Under the pieces are notes generated by a model, which saw nothing but the letters and a program-made list of their open reading frames with translations, searched no databases and was not told the DNA's origin. This document shows, piece after piece, positions 34,886-44,419 of a stretch of 64,000 bases of DNA; the stretch's first letter is position 1, and each line of letters opens with the position of its first letter. A program made the translations under genes and the position numbers. Where the stretch lies: positions 124,001 to 188,000 of the forward strand of contig JBBQUM010000012.1 of assembly GCA_038212445.1 (NCBI GenBank), written 5' to 3'. The DNA is from TMP-7 sp038212445. Lineage in GTDB: Bacteria; Acidobacteriota; Terriglobia; Bryobacterales; Bryobacteraceae.

Positions 34886-37800
34886 ATGCAGTCAACACGT
34901 CGATTTTCGGCGAGCGCGGTTTTGTGCCTGCTCGTTGCCGCTTCTGTTGTCCCGCTGTTAGCCCAATCTACAGCTACACTTACCGGAACTGTCACGGATA
35001 TTACAGGCGCGGTTGTTCCCGGCGCCACTGTAAATATTCGCAATTTGGCGACATCGGAGGAGCGTACTGCGCGTACCGATGACACTGGTACTTACCTCGC
35101 TCCATCCCTCCCGGTGGGCAATTACCGCGTCGAAGTGAAGGCGTCAGGGATGCAAACGGTCGCAGTATCGAATCTTTCACTTGAGGTGGGGCGGACCGTC
35201 CCACAAAATTTTACCGTTAAACCGGCGACCGCAAGTGAGACCGTCGAGATCATGGCCGAGTCGCCGATTGTCGACTCAAGCACCACCTCGGTTGGCACCG
35301 TCATCAATCAGAAGACTGTTCAAGAGATTCCACTGAACGGGCGCCATTTCGTTGATCTGGCCCTCCTGATTCCCGGCACCGTGACGCCGCCTCAAAACGG
35401 ATTTCTCACAGCCCCTCTGCGCGGACAGGGTTCGTTCGCATTCAACACGGCCGGGGCCAGGGAAGACAGTGTGAACTATATGATCAACGGGATCAATTTG
35501 AGTGATCCGGTTCAGAATCAGATTACTTTCCAGCCGACGATCAACACGGTGCAGGAGTTCAAAGTCGACAACTCGACATACAGTGCTGAGTACGGGCGCA
35601 ATTCCGGCGCGATCGTGAACATCGCCACCCGCAGCGGCACCAATCAATGGCACGGCGAGGTTTATGAATTCCTGCGCAACAACGCACTCGACGCTCGCAA
35701 CTTCACCAATCCAGCGGGCGTGACGCAGGCGCCGTTCAAGCGGAATCAATTTGGCGCCGACGGCGGCGGCCCGATTCGCCGCGACAAAACATTCTTCTAT
35801 CTGAGCTATGAGGGCTTGCGCCAGCGCCAGTCCGTTCCGCTCTCCACTCCGGTCTTGAGCGATGCCCAACGCGCCCAGGGCCTGGCCACCGGCGACGCTG
35901 TGGTTCAGAAATTGATCCCGCTTATTCCGGCAGCGAATTCCGCCGGCAACGTCTTCGTGTCGTCGGCCATCGCACCAGTCGACATCGACCAGGGAACCGC
36001 GAACGTCAGCCACGCCTTCAGCGAAAATCATCGCGTGAACTTCTACTTCGCGCTTCAGCAGGATCTGCGCAGTGAGCCGCCCACTACCCAGGGCAACAAC
36101 TTGCCGGGCTTCGGCGATTCCCGGAAGGGTCGCCGCCAGATCTTTACGTTCAACGACACCAAGGTGGTTACGCCGTCGCTGGTGAACGAATTCCGTTTGG
36201 GCTACAACCGCATCCACATCACGTTTACGGGCGCCAACACATTGAACGCCGCCGATTACGGAATCAATAGCGGCGTGAACGCGCCCATCGGACTACCGCA
36301 GATCAGCGTCACCGGCGCGTTCGCGTTTGGCGGCATCAACGGTTTTCCGCAAGGTCGCGGCGATTACTCAGCAGCCTTGTCGGATTCAGCCACGTGGATC
36401 CACGGACGCCATTCGGTTAAATTCGGCGGCGAGTATCGCCGGATCAACAACAACAACTTCACCTACACGCCGGGCACGTTCAGCTTCCCGAGCGTCACGG
36501 CGTTTCTGGCCGACCAGGCGACTGGATTCACAGTCAACGCGTCCAATCGCTCCAATCGAGTCTACGTCAACTCGCTGGGCTTCTTTGCGATGGACTCCAT
36601 CCGCCTGAGACCCAACCTTCTGATGGAAATCGGGATGCGCTACGACTGGTACGGTACTCCCACGGAAGCACAGAATCGCTTTACCGTATTCGATCCAACC
36701 ACAAGTTCCCTGGTACAGGTAGGCAGCGGGATCGATGCTCCCTATCAGCAGAGCGCGCGCAATTTCGAGCCTAGGATCGGCTTCTCCTGGAACCTGCGCG
36801 GCGACGGCAAGACCGTCGTCCGTACCGCATACGCGATTGTCACCGACCAACCGATCACGGGTCTCGTAACCGGACTGGCCTCGAATCCGCCGTTCTCGTT
36901 CCCAGTGTCCTTCTCGCCAACTTCCGCGGTTCCGTTCGTCAGTTTCGGCAACGCCTTTGGCATTGCCAGCGGCAGCGTCTCACCCACCTCGGTGGCGCAC
37001 AACTACAGGCTGGCCTATGTGCAGCAATACAACTTCAACATCCAGCAGCAATTGCCCGGGCAGATCGGCCTGACTGTTGGCTACTACGGCAACAAGGGCA
37101 CCGATATGAACATCGCGCGAAATTACAATCAGCCGGTGAACGGCGTTCGCCCCTTCCCGGTGGTGTCTTCATCCAGCGCAATCCTGCCCGGCAAACCACT
37201 GGCGAATATCATCGTTTATGAGAGCGGTGGGAATTCGAATTACAACGGCCTATGGGTCACGGGCGCCAAACGCTTCTCCCGCGGGTTGCAATTCAACACT
37301 TCGTACACGTTCGCAAAGTCGATCGACTACAACTCGCGCAACGTCCAGGGACTGACGGTCCAGGACAGTTACAACCTGCGCAACGATCGCGGACTGTCGG
37401 ACTTCGATGCGCGCCACCGGTTTGTACTAAGCGGAATCTGGGATCTGCCATTCAAGGGCAACCGTCTTGTCAACGGCTGGTCAGTTAGCCTGATCGAGCA
37501 AATCCAGACCGGCAATCCCATCAATTTCCGGACGACGAACACCGCCTTCACCGGGGCGCAGACGTTGCGGCCGAACGTGACAGGCCCTGTGCAAGTGGGC
37601 TACAGTCCGTCCACCAATGGCAACGCGACGTTTGTGACCTACGTGCAAAATCCCAGTGTTTTTGTGAATCAGGGAAGCGCGTTCGGAAATCTCGGACGCA
37701 ATGTTGTGATTGGCCCTGGATTCTCCAACCTGGACTTCGCGCTGGTGAAAAACACCAAGATCACGGAGCGCGTGAGCTGGCAGATTCGCGCCGACGCGTT

Positions 37801-37945
37801 CGATCTGCTGAACCAGGCGAATTTCGGGCAGCCCGGAACGAATCTAGGCACGGCGACGTTTGGATTGATCAGCAACACGCGTTTCCCGCCTGGCGACTCC
37901 GGCTCGTCGCGGCAGCTGCAGTTGGCGATGAAGCTGATCTTCTAG
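34886..37945 (+). CDS. TonB-dependent receptor with carboxypeptidase regulatory-like domain
   Basis: Outer-membrane active transporter, about 1019 residues. Signal peptide QSTRRFSASAVLCLLVAAS to LLAQ, then a CarboxypepD_reg domain (LTGTVTDITGAVVPGATVNI), plug with NGRHFVDLALLIPG and GGPIRRDKTFFY, and a 22-strand barrel ending LQLAMKLIF with the C-terminal Phe. The ATG at 34886 follows GGGAG; an upstream ATG (34799) would precede the signal peptide by 29 residues and is rejected. It is followed at 27 bp by PSD1 and DUF1501 genes, suggesting a shared transcript for uptake of a polymer or metal chelate. Oar-like members also occur in Acidobacteria in large numbers. Confidence 0.9.
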   Translation: MQSTRRFSASAVLCLLVAASVVPLLAQSTATLTGTVTDITGAVVPGATVNIRNLATSEERTARTDDTGTYLAPSLPVGNYRVEVKASGMQTVAVSNLSLEVGRTVPQNFTVKPATASETVEIMAESPIVDSSTTSVGTVINQKTVQEIPLNGRHFVDLALLIPGTVTPPQNGFLTAPLRGQGSFAFNTAGAREDSVNYMINGINLSDPVQNQITFQPTINTVQEFKVDNSTYSAEYGRNSGAIVNIATRSGTNQWHGEVYEFLRNNALDARNFTNPAGVTQAPFKRNQFGADGGGPIRRDKTFFYLSYEGLRQRQSVPLSTPVLSDAQRAQGLATGDAVVQKLIPLIPAANSAGNVFVSSAIAPVDIDQGTANVSHAFSENHRVNFYFALQQDLRSEPPTTQGNNLPGFGDSRKGRRQIFTFNDTKVVTPSLVNEFRLGYNRIHITFTGANTLNAADYGINSGVNAPIGLPQISVTGAFAFGGINGFPQGRGDYSAALSDSATWIHGRHSVKFGGEYRRINNNNFTYTPGTFSFPSVTAFLADQATGFTVNASNRSNRVYVNSLGFFAMDSIRLRPNLLMEIGMRYDWYGTPTEAQNRFTVFDPTTSSLVQVGSGIDAPYQQSARNFEPRIGFSWNLRGDGKTVVRTAYAIVTDQPITGLVTGLASNPPFSFPVSFSPTSAVPFVSFGNAFGIASGSVSPTSVAHNYRLAYVQQYNFNIQQQLPGQIGLTVGYYGNKGTDMNIARNYNQPVNGVRPFPVVSSSSAILPGKPLANIIVYESGGNSNYNGLWVTGAKRFSRGLQFNTSYTFAKSIDYNSRNVQGLTVQDSYNLRNDRGLSDFDARHRFVLSGIWDLPFKGNRLVNGWSVSLIEQIQTGNPINFRTTNTAFTGAQTLRPNVTGPVQVGYSPSTNGNATFVTYVQNPSVFVNQGSAFGNLGRNVVIGPGFSNLDFALVKNTKITERVSWQIRADAFDLLNQANFGQPGTNLGTATFGLISNTRFPPGDSGSSRQLQLAMKLIF

Positions 37946-37972
37946 ATCGTCCGGCCGCGATAGAATAGCGCG

Positions 37973-40372
37973 ATGAGGGTCTGGCTACTGGGCTTGACGT
38001 TGGCGCTGTTTGCGGCCGGGCAAACCATCGATTTCACACGCGACGTACAACCGATCCTTACCAAGCGTTGCCAGGGCTGTCATGGACCCACTCAGCAGAT
38101 GAGCGGACTCAGAGTTGACAGTGCGGCAGCGCTCCTCAAGGGTGGTAATAACGGTGCGGCGGTGGTGGCCGGCAAGCCTGTCGAGAGCAAGCTCGTTGAT
38201 CGCGTCACAAGCGACCGCAAGGGCTTCCAGATGCCTCCGATGGGCGCGCGCCTCACCGACGCCGAGGTGAGTGCGATCCGCTCGTGGATCGACGCCGGAG
38301 CGCCGGTCCCTGCGGGAGCGGCGCAGATGGCCGCGGGGTCGACGCACTGGAGCTTTCAGCCGGTCCGCCGGCCGGCCGTACCATCTGGAGCGGCCCCGAA
38401 TCCGATCGATGCGTTCATTCTCGAGCGCCTGAAGAAGGAGGGCCTTGCGCCTTCGCCTGAAGCGTCGCGGGAGACGCTGATTCGCCGTGTCAGCCTGGAT
38501 CTGACGGGACTGCCGCCGTCCCCGGAAGAAGTTGCGGCATTCGTTGCCGACAAGCGTCCCGACGCCTACGAGAGCGTGGTGGACCGTCTGCTCGCCTCCC
38601 CGCACTACGGCGAGAAGTGGGCGCGGCACTGGCTTGATCTTGCTCATTACGCCGACAGCGACGGTTACGAGAAAGATCGTGTGCGTCCCTACGCGTGGCG
38701 GTACCGTCACTGGTTGATCGACGCGCTCAATCGCGACATGCCGTTCAACCAGTTCACGATCGAGCAACTTGCCGGCGATCTCCTGCCGGGCTCAACCGTC
38801 GATCAACGCGTGGCAACTGGATTTCTGCGCAACACACTGACGAATCGCGAGGCGGGTGTCGACCGGATGGAGACGCGCTTTGAACAACTCGTCAATCGCA
38901 ACAACACCGTCGCCACGACATGGCTGGGCCTCACGATGGGATGCGCGCAGTGCCACAACCACAAATACGATCCCATCACCCACAAGGATTACTACTCGTC
39001 GCTGGCGTTCTTCGAGAACACGGACGAGCAGGACATCGACGCGCCGCTTGCTGGAGAAGCAGAGGCCTACCGTCAGGCGCTGCCGGCATACCGGCAACAG
39101 CGTCAGGCGGTGCTCGATGAGTATCGCATCGCGCCTTTGTACGAGAAGTGGCAGGCGCGCATGCGGGAGGCATTTGCGCATCAGGGCGACGATCTGGAAT
39201 GGGATTTTGCGATCACCAGCTTCCGCGCAATGTTCGATGGTGCGGATAAGTTTCTCAAAGGCGGCGCGGACAAGCTGGACACGCATCAGCAGGAACTGCT
39301 GCTCGATTACTTCATCGGCGACCCTGGTCCCGACATCGGCAATCGCGAGAAGGAAACAGGCGCGATGCTCAAGAAGGTCCGAGAGCAGTTGAGCAAGCTG
39401 CGCGAGTCGCTTCCGCCTTACAGTCTGGCGCCGGTGATGACGGCCGGCACTGACGGCCTGACGTCGCATATCCATCTCGGTGGCGACTACAAGCTGGTGG
39501 GCGCGGAGGTGCGTCCGGCGACGCCGGGATTTCTGCCGGCGTTCAACGGGTCAACACGGCTCGATCTGGCGAAATGGCTGGTTGCAGCGGAAAATCCGCT
39601 CACGGCGCGCGTCATAGTCAACCGGTTCTGGCAGGAGTTGTTTGGCCGCGGCATTGTTCAGACGTCAGAAGATTTTGGAACGCAGGGTGCGAGACCAACT
39701 CACCCGGAACTTCTGGACTGGCTCGCTGTGGAGTTCCGTGAGAGCGGCTGGAGCGTGAAGTCCATTCAGAAGAAGATGGTGATGTCGGCGGCGTACCGGC
39801 AGTCGTCCACGGTCCGGCCTGAGCTTGAGGAGCGTGATCCTGAGAACGCGCTCGTGGCTCGCCAGTCGCGCCTGCGGCTGCCGGCGGAGATCATCCGGGA
39901 TGAGGCGCTGTCGGCCAGCGGGCTGATCAATTTGGAAGTGGGCGGTAAGAGCGTGCGGCCACCGCAGCCTGCGGGAGTCGCCGAATTGGGTTACGGGGGA
40001 AGCGTCAAGTGGAAAGACGACACGGGTTCCGCGAAGTACAGGCGAGGCCTCTACGTTCACTATCAGCGGACGACGCCATACCCGATGCTCAACAATTTCG
40101 ACGAGCCGGATGCTACGGTGACGTGCTCGCGGCGAGCGCGGTCGAACACGCCGTTGCAGTCGTTGAATCTTCTGAATGACCCGGTGTTCTTCGAGGCGGC
40201 GCAGGCTCTAGGCGCGAAAAAGGATCTCGACCGCATGTTTGCGCTTACGCTGGGCCGTCGACCCAAGGCGAGCGAGCGTGAACGGCTGACGCGCTTCTAC
40301 GAACAGACGCACGACTGGACCGCCGTGGCGCGCGTCCTGCTGAATCTCGACGAATTCATCACACGGGAATAG
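37973..40372 (+). CDS. PSD1 and planctomycete cytochrome c domain-containing protein (DUF1549/DUF1553)
   Basis: Exported c-type cytochrome-like protein, 799 residues. Signal peptide MRVWLLGLTLALFAAG; heme site CQGCH with distal Met (QMPPMG) in residues 33-100; PSD1 (DUF1549) domain with LASPHYGEKWARHWLDLA and a second CAQCH motif (MGCAQCHNHKYDPI), then DUF1553 at the C terminus (NPLTARVIVNRFWQELFGRG). Seen in Planctomycetes and Acidobacteria, probably in degradation or binding of complex polysaccharides, but the reaction is not established. 2 bp before the DUF1501 gene. Confidence 0.9.
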   Translation: MRVWLLGLTLALFAAGQTIDFTRDVQPILTKRCQGCHGPTQQMSGLRVDSAAALLKGGNNGAAVVAGKPVESKLVDRVTSDRKGFQMPPMGARLTDAEVSAIRSWIDAGAPVPAGAAQMAAGSTHWSFQPVRRPAVPSGAAPNPIDAFILERLKKEGLAPSPEASRETLIRRVSLDLTGLPPSPEEVAAFVADKRPDAYESVVDRLLASPHYGEKWARHWLDLAHYADSDGYEKDRVRPYAWRYRHWLIDALNRDMPFNQFTIEQLAGDLLPGSTVDQRVATGFLRNTLTNREAGVDRMETRFEQLVNRNNTVATTWLGLTMGCAQCHNHKYDPITHKDYYSSLAFFENTDEQDIDAPLAGEAEAYRQALPAYRQQRQAVLDEYRIAPLYEKWQARMREAFAHQGDDLEWDFAITSFRAMFDGADKFLKGGADKLDTHQQELLLDYFIGDPGPDIGNREKETGAMLKKVREQLSKLRESLPPYSLAPVMTAGTDGLTSHIHLGGDYKLVGAEVRPATPGFLPAFNGSTRLDLAKWLVAAENPLTARVIVNRFWQELFGRGIVQTSEDFGTQGARPTHPELLDWLAVEFRESGWSVKSIQKKMVMSAAYRQSSTVRPELEERDPENALVARQSRLRLPAEIIRDEALSASGLINLEVGGKSVRPPQPAGVAELGYGGSVKWKDDTGSAKYRRGLYVHYQRTTPYPMLNNFDEPDATVTCSRRARSNTPLQSLNLLNDPVFFEAAQALGAKKDLDRMFALTLGRRPKASERERLTRFYEQTHDWTAVARVLLNLDEFITRE

Positions 40373-40374
40373 AC

Positions 40375-41802
40375 ATGGACTTCAACCGGTTTCGCCAGAT
40401 CACAAGCCGTCGTGGATTCTTTCGCTCGTGCGCAGGCGGGCTCGAAACCATCGCGCTGTATCAGTTGCTTGCGCAGGAAGGTTACGCCGCGCACACGGAT
40501 CCGCTGGCGCCTCGAAAGCCGCATTTCCCAGCCAAGGCGAAGAACGTGATCTTCCTCTTTCAGGAAGGTGCGCCGAGCCAGCTCGATCTCTTCGACCCCA
40601 AGCCGGCGCTCGAGAAGATTCACGGGCAACCCCTGCCGGAGTCGCTGATTAAGCAGACGAAGCTGGCGTTTATTAAGCCGAACGCAGCAGTGCTGGCGAG
40701 TCCGCGCAAGTTTCAGAAGTACGGCCAGGGCGGGCTGGAGTTTTCGGACTATCTTCCGCACACCGCGGCGTGCGCCGATGACATCTGCATGGTGCGTTCG
40801 ATGTTCACCGAGGCGTTCAACCATCATCCGGGCCAGTTAATGCTGATGGCGGGGACGATTCAAAACGGCCGACCGTCGATGGGCGCATGGGTGACCTACG
40901 GGCTCGGGAGCGAGTCGCAGAACCTGCCGGGATTCGTCGTCCTGAGCTCGGGAGTAGGCACCAGCGGCGGTGCGACAAACTTCACCAGCGGGTTTCTGCC
41001 GTCGACGTACCAGGGTACGATGTTCCGCAATTCCGGCGATCCGATCCTGTACCTTTCGAATCCGCCCGGCGTCACCAAGGATCAGCAGAGGGCAGGACTG
41101 GACGTCCTGCGCGAGATGAACGAGGAGCATCTGGCCGACACCAAGGACCAGGAAATCGCGTCGCGGATCAACAGCTACGAGCTAGCGTTCCGGATGCAGA
41201 TGGCGGCTCCCGAACTGCTCGACTTCTCCAAGGAATCCGCAACCACGCTCGAGATGTATGGCGTGAACAAAGATCCCACGCGGCCGTACGCCACCAACTG
41301 CCTGCTGGCGCGGCGCATGGTGGAGCGCGGCGTCCGCTGTGTGATGCTGATGCACGCGAGCTGGGATCAGCATACTTATCTCAACCGTGATTTGAAGAAG
41401 AATTGTGACATCACCGATCAGCCCGTGGCCGCCCTCCTGAAAGACCTGAAGCAGCGTGGACTGCTGGACTCCACGCTGGTGATCTGGGGCGGGGAATTCG
41501 GCCGCACGCCAATGGTGGAGATTCGCAAGACCAGCGATCCTGAGAACGCCGGCCGCGACCACCACCCGCTGGCCTACACGATGTGGGTTGCAGGTGGTGG
41601 CATGAAGGGCGGACAGACTGTAGGCCGAACCGATGAGCTCGGCTTTAACATCGTTGAGGACAAAGTTCACGTCCACGATCTACAGGCAACGATTCTGCAT
41701 TGCCTTGGCCTGGAGCATACCAAGCTCACGTACCGCTATATGGGCCGCGATTTCCGACTTACTGATGTAGCGGGTGATGTCGTGACGAAGATGCTGGCTT
41801 GA
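40375..41802 (+). CDS. DUF1501 domain-containing protein, Tat-exported
   Basis: 475 residues; the N terminus ITSRRGFFRSCAGG is a twin-arginine motif. The fold is a sulfatase/alkaline-phosphatase-like one: VIFLFQEGAPSQLDLFDPK at the N terminus, and near the C terminus VIWGGEFGRTPMVE and GRDHHPLAYTMWVAGGG. The usual partner of PSD1 cytochromes, here 2 bp downstream and probably translationally coupled. The enzymatic activity is unknown. The final 44 bp overlap the convergent BsuPI-domain gene. Confidence 0.9.
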   Translation: MDFNRFRQITSRRGFFRSCAGGLETIALYQLLAQEGYAAHTDPLAPRKPHFPAKAKNVIFLFQEGAPSQLDLFDPKPALEKIHGQPLPESLIKQTKLAFIKPNAAVLASPRKFQKYGQGGLEFSDYLPHTAACADDICMVRSMFTEAFNHHPGQLMLMAGTIQNGRPSMGAWVTYGLGSESQNLPGFVVLSSGVGTSGGATNFTSGFLPSTYQGTMFRNSGDPILYLSNPPGVTKDQQRAGLDVLREMNEEHLADTKDQEIASRINSYELAFRMQMAAPELLDFSKESATTLEMYGVNKDPTRPYATNCLLARRMVERGVRCVMLMHASWDQHTYLNRDLKKNCDITDQPVAALLKDLKQRGLLDSTLVIWGGEFGRTPMVEIRKTSDPENAGRDHHPLAYTMWVAGGGMKGGQTVGRTDELGFNIVEDKVHVHDLQATILHCLGLEHTKLTYRYMGRDFRLTDVAGDVVTKMLA

Positions 41803-42724
41803 TGGGCGCAATTGGTAGCGGCAGGGTCGCGGCAAACTGCGGGTCGACGCCGGTGGTAGTGAGCCACGCCTGCACCGTGTAGGGCTCGTTCTCATTGCCC
41901 GACGGTTGAGGGCGCGGCACGATAACGTCGATCTTCCACTCGCCGCTGACTGTCCAGTCGTGCAGAGTCTGAATGAACGTCGCGCCGGCTGACCATCTCC
42001 ACGCCACGGTGCCATCGCCGCGCCGCACGAGCACGTCGTATTCCTGGCCGCTTGAAAAATGCAGGTTGAGCAGTTCCCCGGACGTCACGCGAAGGGTGAG
42101 CGTAACTTTTAGCAAGTCCGCACTCGGGTCGTCCACGCCGACGGTGAACTGCGCTGAGGGGGGCGTACTAAAGACGAGATTGCCGACCCGGGCCGATACC
42201 AGGTCGTAGGTGCGCGGTCCAGCGATGGACTGCTCAACGCGCCGCAGCATGCCTAGATGCTCGGCAAACTGCTCTGACTCCACACCGGTGTCGGCGCAGT
42301 TGAATGTGCGGTAGCGCAGTTCCACAACATCGCTCACGGGTCCCGCTGGTCCGTCGTGAACAGTGGTTTTGTCGATACGCTGCCCTTCCTGGTCGCAAGT
42401 CCTGAACGGCGCTTGCCACCACGCTCCAGGCAACTGTTCAAACGACGTCAGCACGTGTTCAGAGGAGTCTTCTTCGTTCACATAAACAAGCTGGTTGGAC
42501 TCGTTCACCCGCACCAGTAGTTGGCGATCCACGTATCCCTTGAGTGAATAGTATTCGTGACCATTCATCAACACGGGAGTTCCAACGCTGACGATGAACG
42601 CGCTGCCCGTCTTGTGTTCGCGATACGTCCAGGTATTGCCATTGCGCAGCGGGAATAAGTCCGCCGCGGCTAGCGAGGCAGTCACAGCTAAGGTGACCAC
42701 TGCTGTATTTAGAATCTTCCTCAT
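41759..42724 (-). CDS. secreted protein with BsuPI-like proteinase-inhibitor domain
   Basis: About 321 residues with signal peptide MRKILNTAVVTLAVTASLAAA. The first half (DLFPLRNGNTWTYREH) is the N-terminal part common to many acidobacterial hypothetical proteins; the second half is a BsuPI-type all-beta domain (TLRVTSGELLNLHFSSGQEY, VAWRWSAGATFIQTL). Inhibitor activity is inferred from the domain name only. ATG at 42724; a GTG at 42730 is an alternative. Its last codons overlap the end of the DUF1501 gene on the other strand. Confidence 0.75.
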   Translation of the reverse strand: MRKILNTAVVTLAVTASLAAADLFPLRNGNTWTYREHKTGSAFIVSVGTPVLMNGHEYYSLKGYVDRQLLVRVNESNQLVYVNEEDSSEHVLTSFEQLPGAWWQAPFRTCDQEGQRIDKTTVHDGPAGPVSDVVELRYRTFNCADTGVESEQFAEHLGMLRRVEQSIAGPRTYDLVSARVGNLVFSTPPSAQFTVGVDDPSADLLKVTLTLRVTSGELLNLHFSSGQEYDVLVRRGDGTVAWRWSAGATFIQTLHDWTVSGEWKIDVIVPRPQPSGNENEPYTVQAWLTTTGVDPQFAATLPLPIAPIKPASSSRHHPLHQ

Positions 42725-42730
42725 TGTCAC

Positions 42731-42919
42731 CGCTAATCCAAAACGCGTAAATCGGAGTCCGTCTCAATCACACTTAGGACAAGAGATTTTTTGCAGGAGT
42801 CGAGCGTCGGCTCGGCCAACGTTGAGAATTCAGATAGTGCCGGCACAAATCTTAGGACGAGCGAATGCCGAATCGAGTTTCCACACGTGTACTGGTTTGG
42901 GGTAGACCGGGACGCGCCC
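42731..42919. other. intergenic region between the BsuPI gene and nuoN
   Basis: 189 bp, no coding sequence supported on either strand. It must hold the promoter of the BsuPI-domain gene and the end of the nuo transcript. I see no intrinsic terminator; CGAGC-CGAC-GCTCG at about 42807 forms a short stem without a T-run in the nuo direction. Confidence 0.4.
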
Positions 42920-44419
42920 CTATTTTGCGAGCGTTGCCGACTTGCTGGCGAACTCGAGCAGCCACGACGGCAGTATGCCGAGGATGATGGTGCCGAGGGC
43001 GCTCGCAAGAATCGCCGTGCGCAGCGCGGGGCCTACCGGCGCCATGTTCGCTGAGGCATCACCCGCTTCGCGGAAGTACATGACGACGATGATGCGCAAG
43101 TAGTAGTAGGCGGCTACCGCGCTGTTGAGCAGGCCGATCACAGTGAGCCAAACGAGATTGGAGTCAAGCGCGGCGCGGAAGATGTAGAACTTGCCGAAGA
43201 ATCCGCCGGTGAGCGGAACGCCGATCAGGCTGAGCAGGAAGATCGTCATCATCGCCGCGATCATTGGCTGGTGCTGTCCCAGGCCGGCAAGATCCTCAAC
43301 GTTGACGTACCGCTCGCCTTGTCGTGCGAAGTAGGTGACCACCGCGAAGGCACCGACGTTCATGAAGACGTAGGCGGCCAGGTAGAACATCGCTGCTGCG
43401 ATGCCGATCTCGGAGTTCGCCGTAATCGCCACCAGGACGTAGCCGGCGTGTGCAATCGACGAGTAAGCGAGCATGCGCTTAATGTTGGTTTGTGTGAGCG
43501 CGGCGAAGTTGCCGATCACCATCGTGAGAATCGCGGAACCCCAAACGAAAGGTTCCCAGCGGTTCGCGATGGGCCCAAAAGCCGTGGTGTAGACGCGGAT
43601 GAAGACGGCGAAAGCGGCTGCCTTGGGACCTGCTGACATGAAGGCGGACACGGGCGCCGGTGCGCCCTGATACACGTCGGGAGCCCAAATCTGAAACGGT
43701 GCTGCCGATACCTTAAACGCGAAGCCCACGAACATCAGCGCGGCCGCCGTGCCGATGAGCACCATGCTGTTGGCGCTGCCAGGCGATAGAAGTGCGTGAC
43801 GGATTTCAGTGAGATTCGTGGTCCCCGTGACGCCATAAATCCACGCGACTCCATACAGCAAGAACGCGGTGGCAAAGGAGCCCAACAGAAAATACTTGAG
43901 CGCGGACTCGTTGTTGCGCTTGTCGTCGCGCAGGTAGCCGGCAAGGATGTAGCTGGCGATCGAGGAAATCTCGATGCCGATGAACACCATGATCAGCTCG
44001 TTCGCCGAAGCTAGAATCGACTGGCCGACGATCGAGAACAGTAGCAGCGCGTAATACTCGGCCGAATTCGCGCGTTCGGCGCGCAGGTAGTTGCTCGACG
44101 CGAGCAAGGTCAGCAATCCAACGCCGATCACGAGGACGCGGAAGAACGTCGCGAAGCCGTCGATGATCAACATCGAGGGTGCGGTGGCGATGTCACCGGC
44201 CTTCATCATGAAAGCCGGTCCGGGATTCTGATAGGCGATCAATGCTCCCACCAACGCAGCCAGCAGGGCGGTCGCCGTCACGCCAAAGAACAGTCCACGA
44301 TTCTCCTCGTCCTTCTGAAGAGCAGCCAGGAACATGATCAGCACGCCGGCGATAGTGAGGATAATCTCCGGTAGGATCCGCAGGTATTCGACGCCGCTGG
44401 GGATGAAGCTATCGAACAT
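42920..44419 (-). CDS. nuoN: NADH-quinone oxidoreductase subunit N
   Basis: Proton-pumping antiporter-like membrane subunit of complex I, 499 residues from the ATG at 44419. That start has GGAGG 6 nt upstream and gives MFDSFIPSGVEYLRILPE, as in homologues; the longer frame to 44467 runs into nuoM. About 14 transmembrane helices; Lys on the broken helix region (FKVSAAPFQIWAPDVYQG) typical of NuoN. Last gene of the operon; start overlaps the nuoM stop by 11 bp. Confidence 0.95.
   Translation of the reverse strand: MFDSFIPSGVEYLRILPEIILTIAGVLIMFLAALQKDEENRGLFFGVTATALLAALVGALIAYQNPGPAFMMKAGDIATAPSMLIIDGFATFFRVLVIGVGLLTLLASSNYLRAERANSAEYYALLLFSIVGQSILASANELIMVFIGIEISSIASYILAGYLRDDKRNNESALKYFLLGSFATAFLLYGVAWIYGVTGTTNLTEIRHALLSPGSANSMVLIGTAAALMFVGFAFKVSAAPFQIWAPDVYQGAPAPVSAFMSAGPKAAAFAVFIRVYTTAFGPIANRWEPFVWGSAILTMVIGNFAALTQTNIKRMLAYSSIAHAGYVLVAITANSEIGIAAAMFYLAAYVFMNVGAFAVVTYFARQGERYVNVEDLAGLGQHQPMIAAMMTIFLLSLIGVPLTGGFFGKFYIFRAALDSNLVWLTVIGLLNSAVAAYYYLRIIVVMYFREAGDASANMAPVGPALRTAILASALGTIILGILPSWLLEFASKSATLAK

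Noticed and set aside
42791..43054. Plus-strand frame covering the end of nuoN
   Set aside because: Shadow of nuoN on the opposite strand; no start signal.
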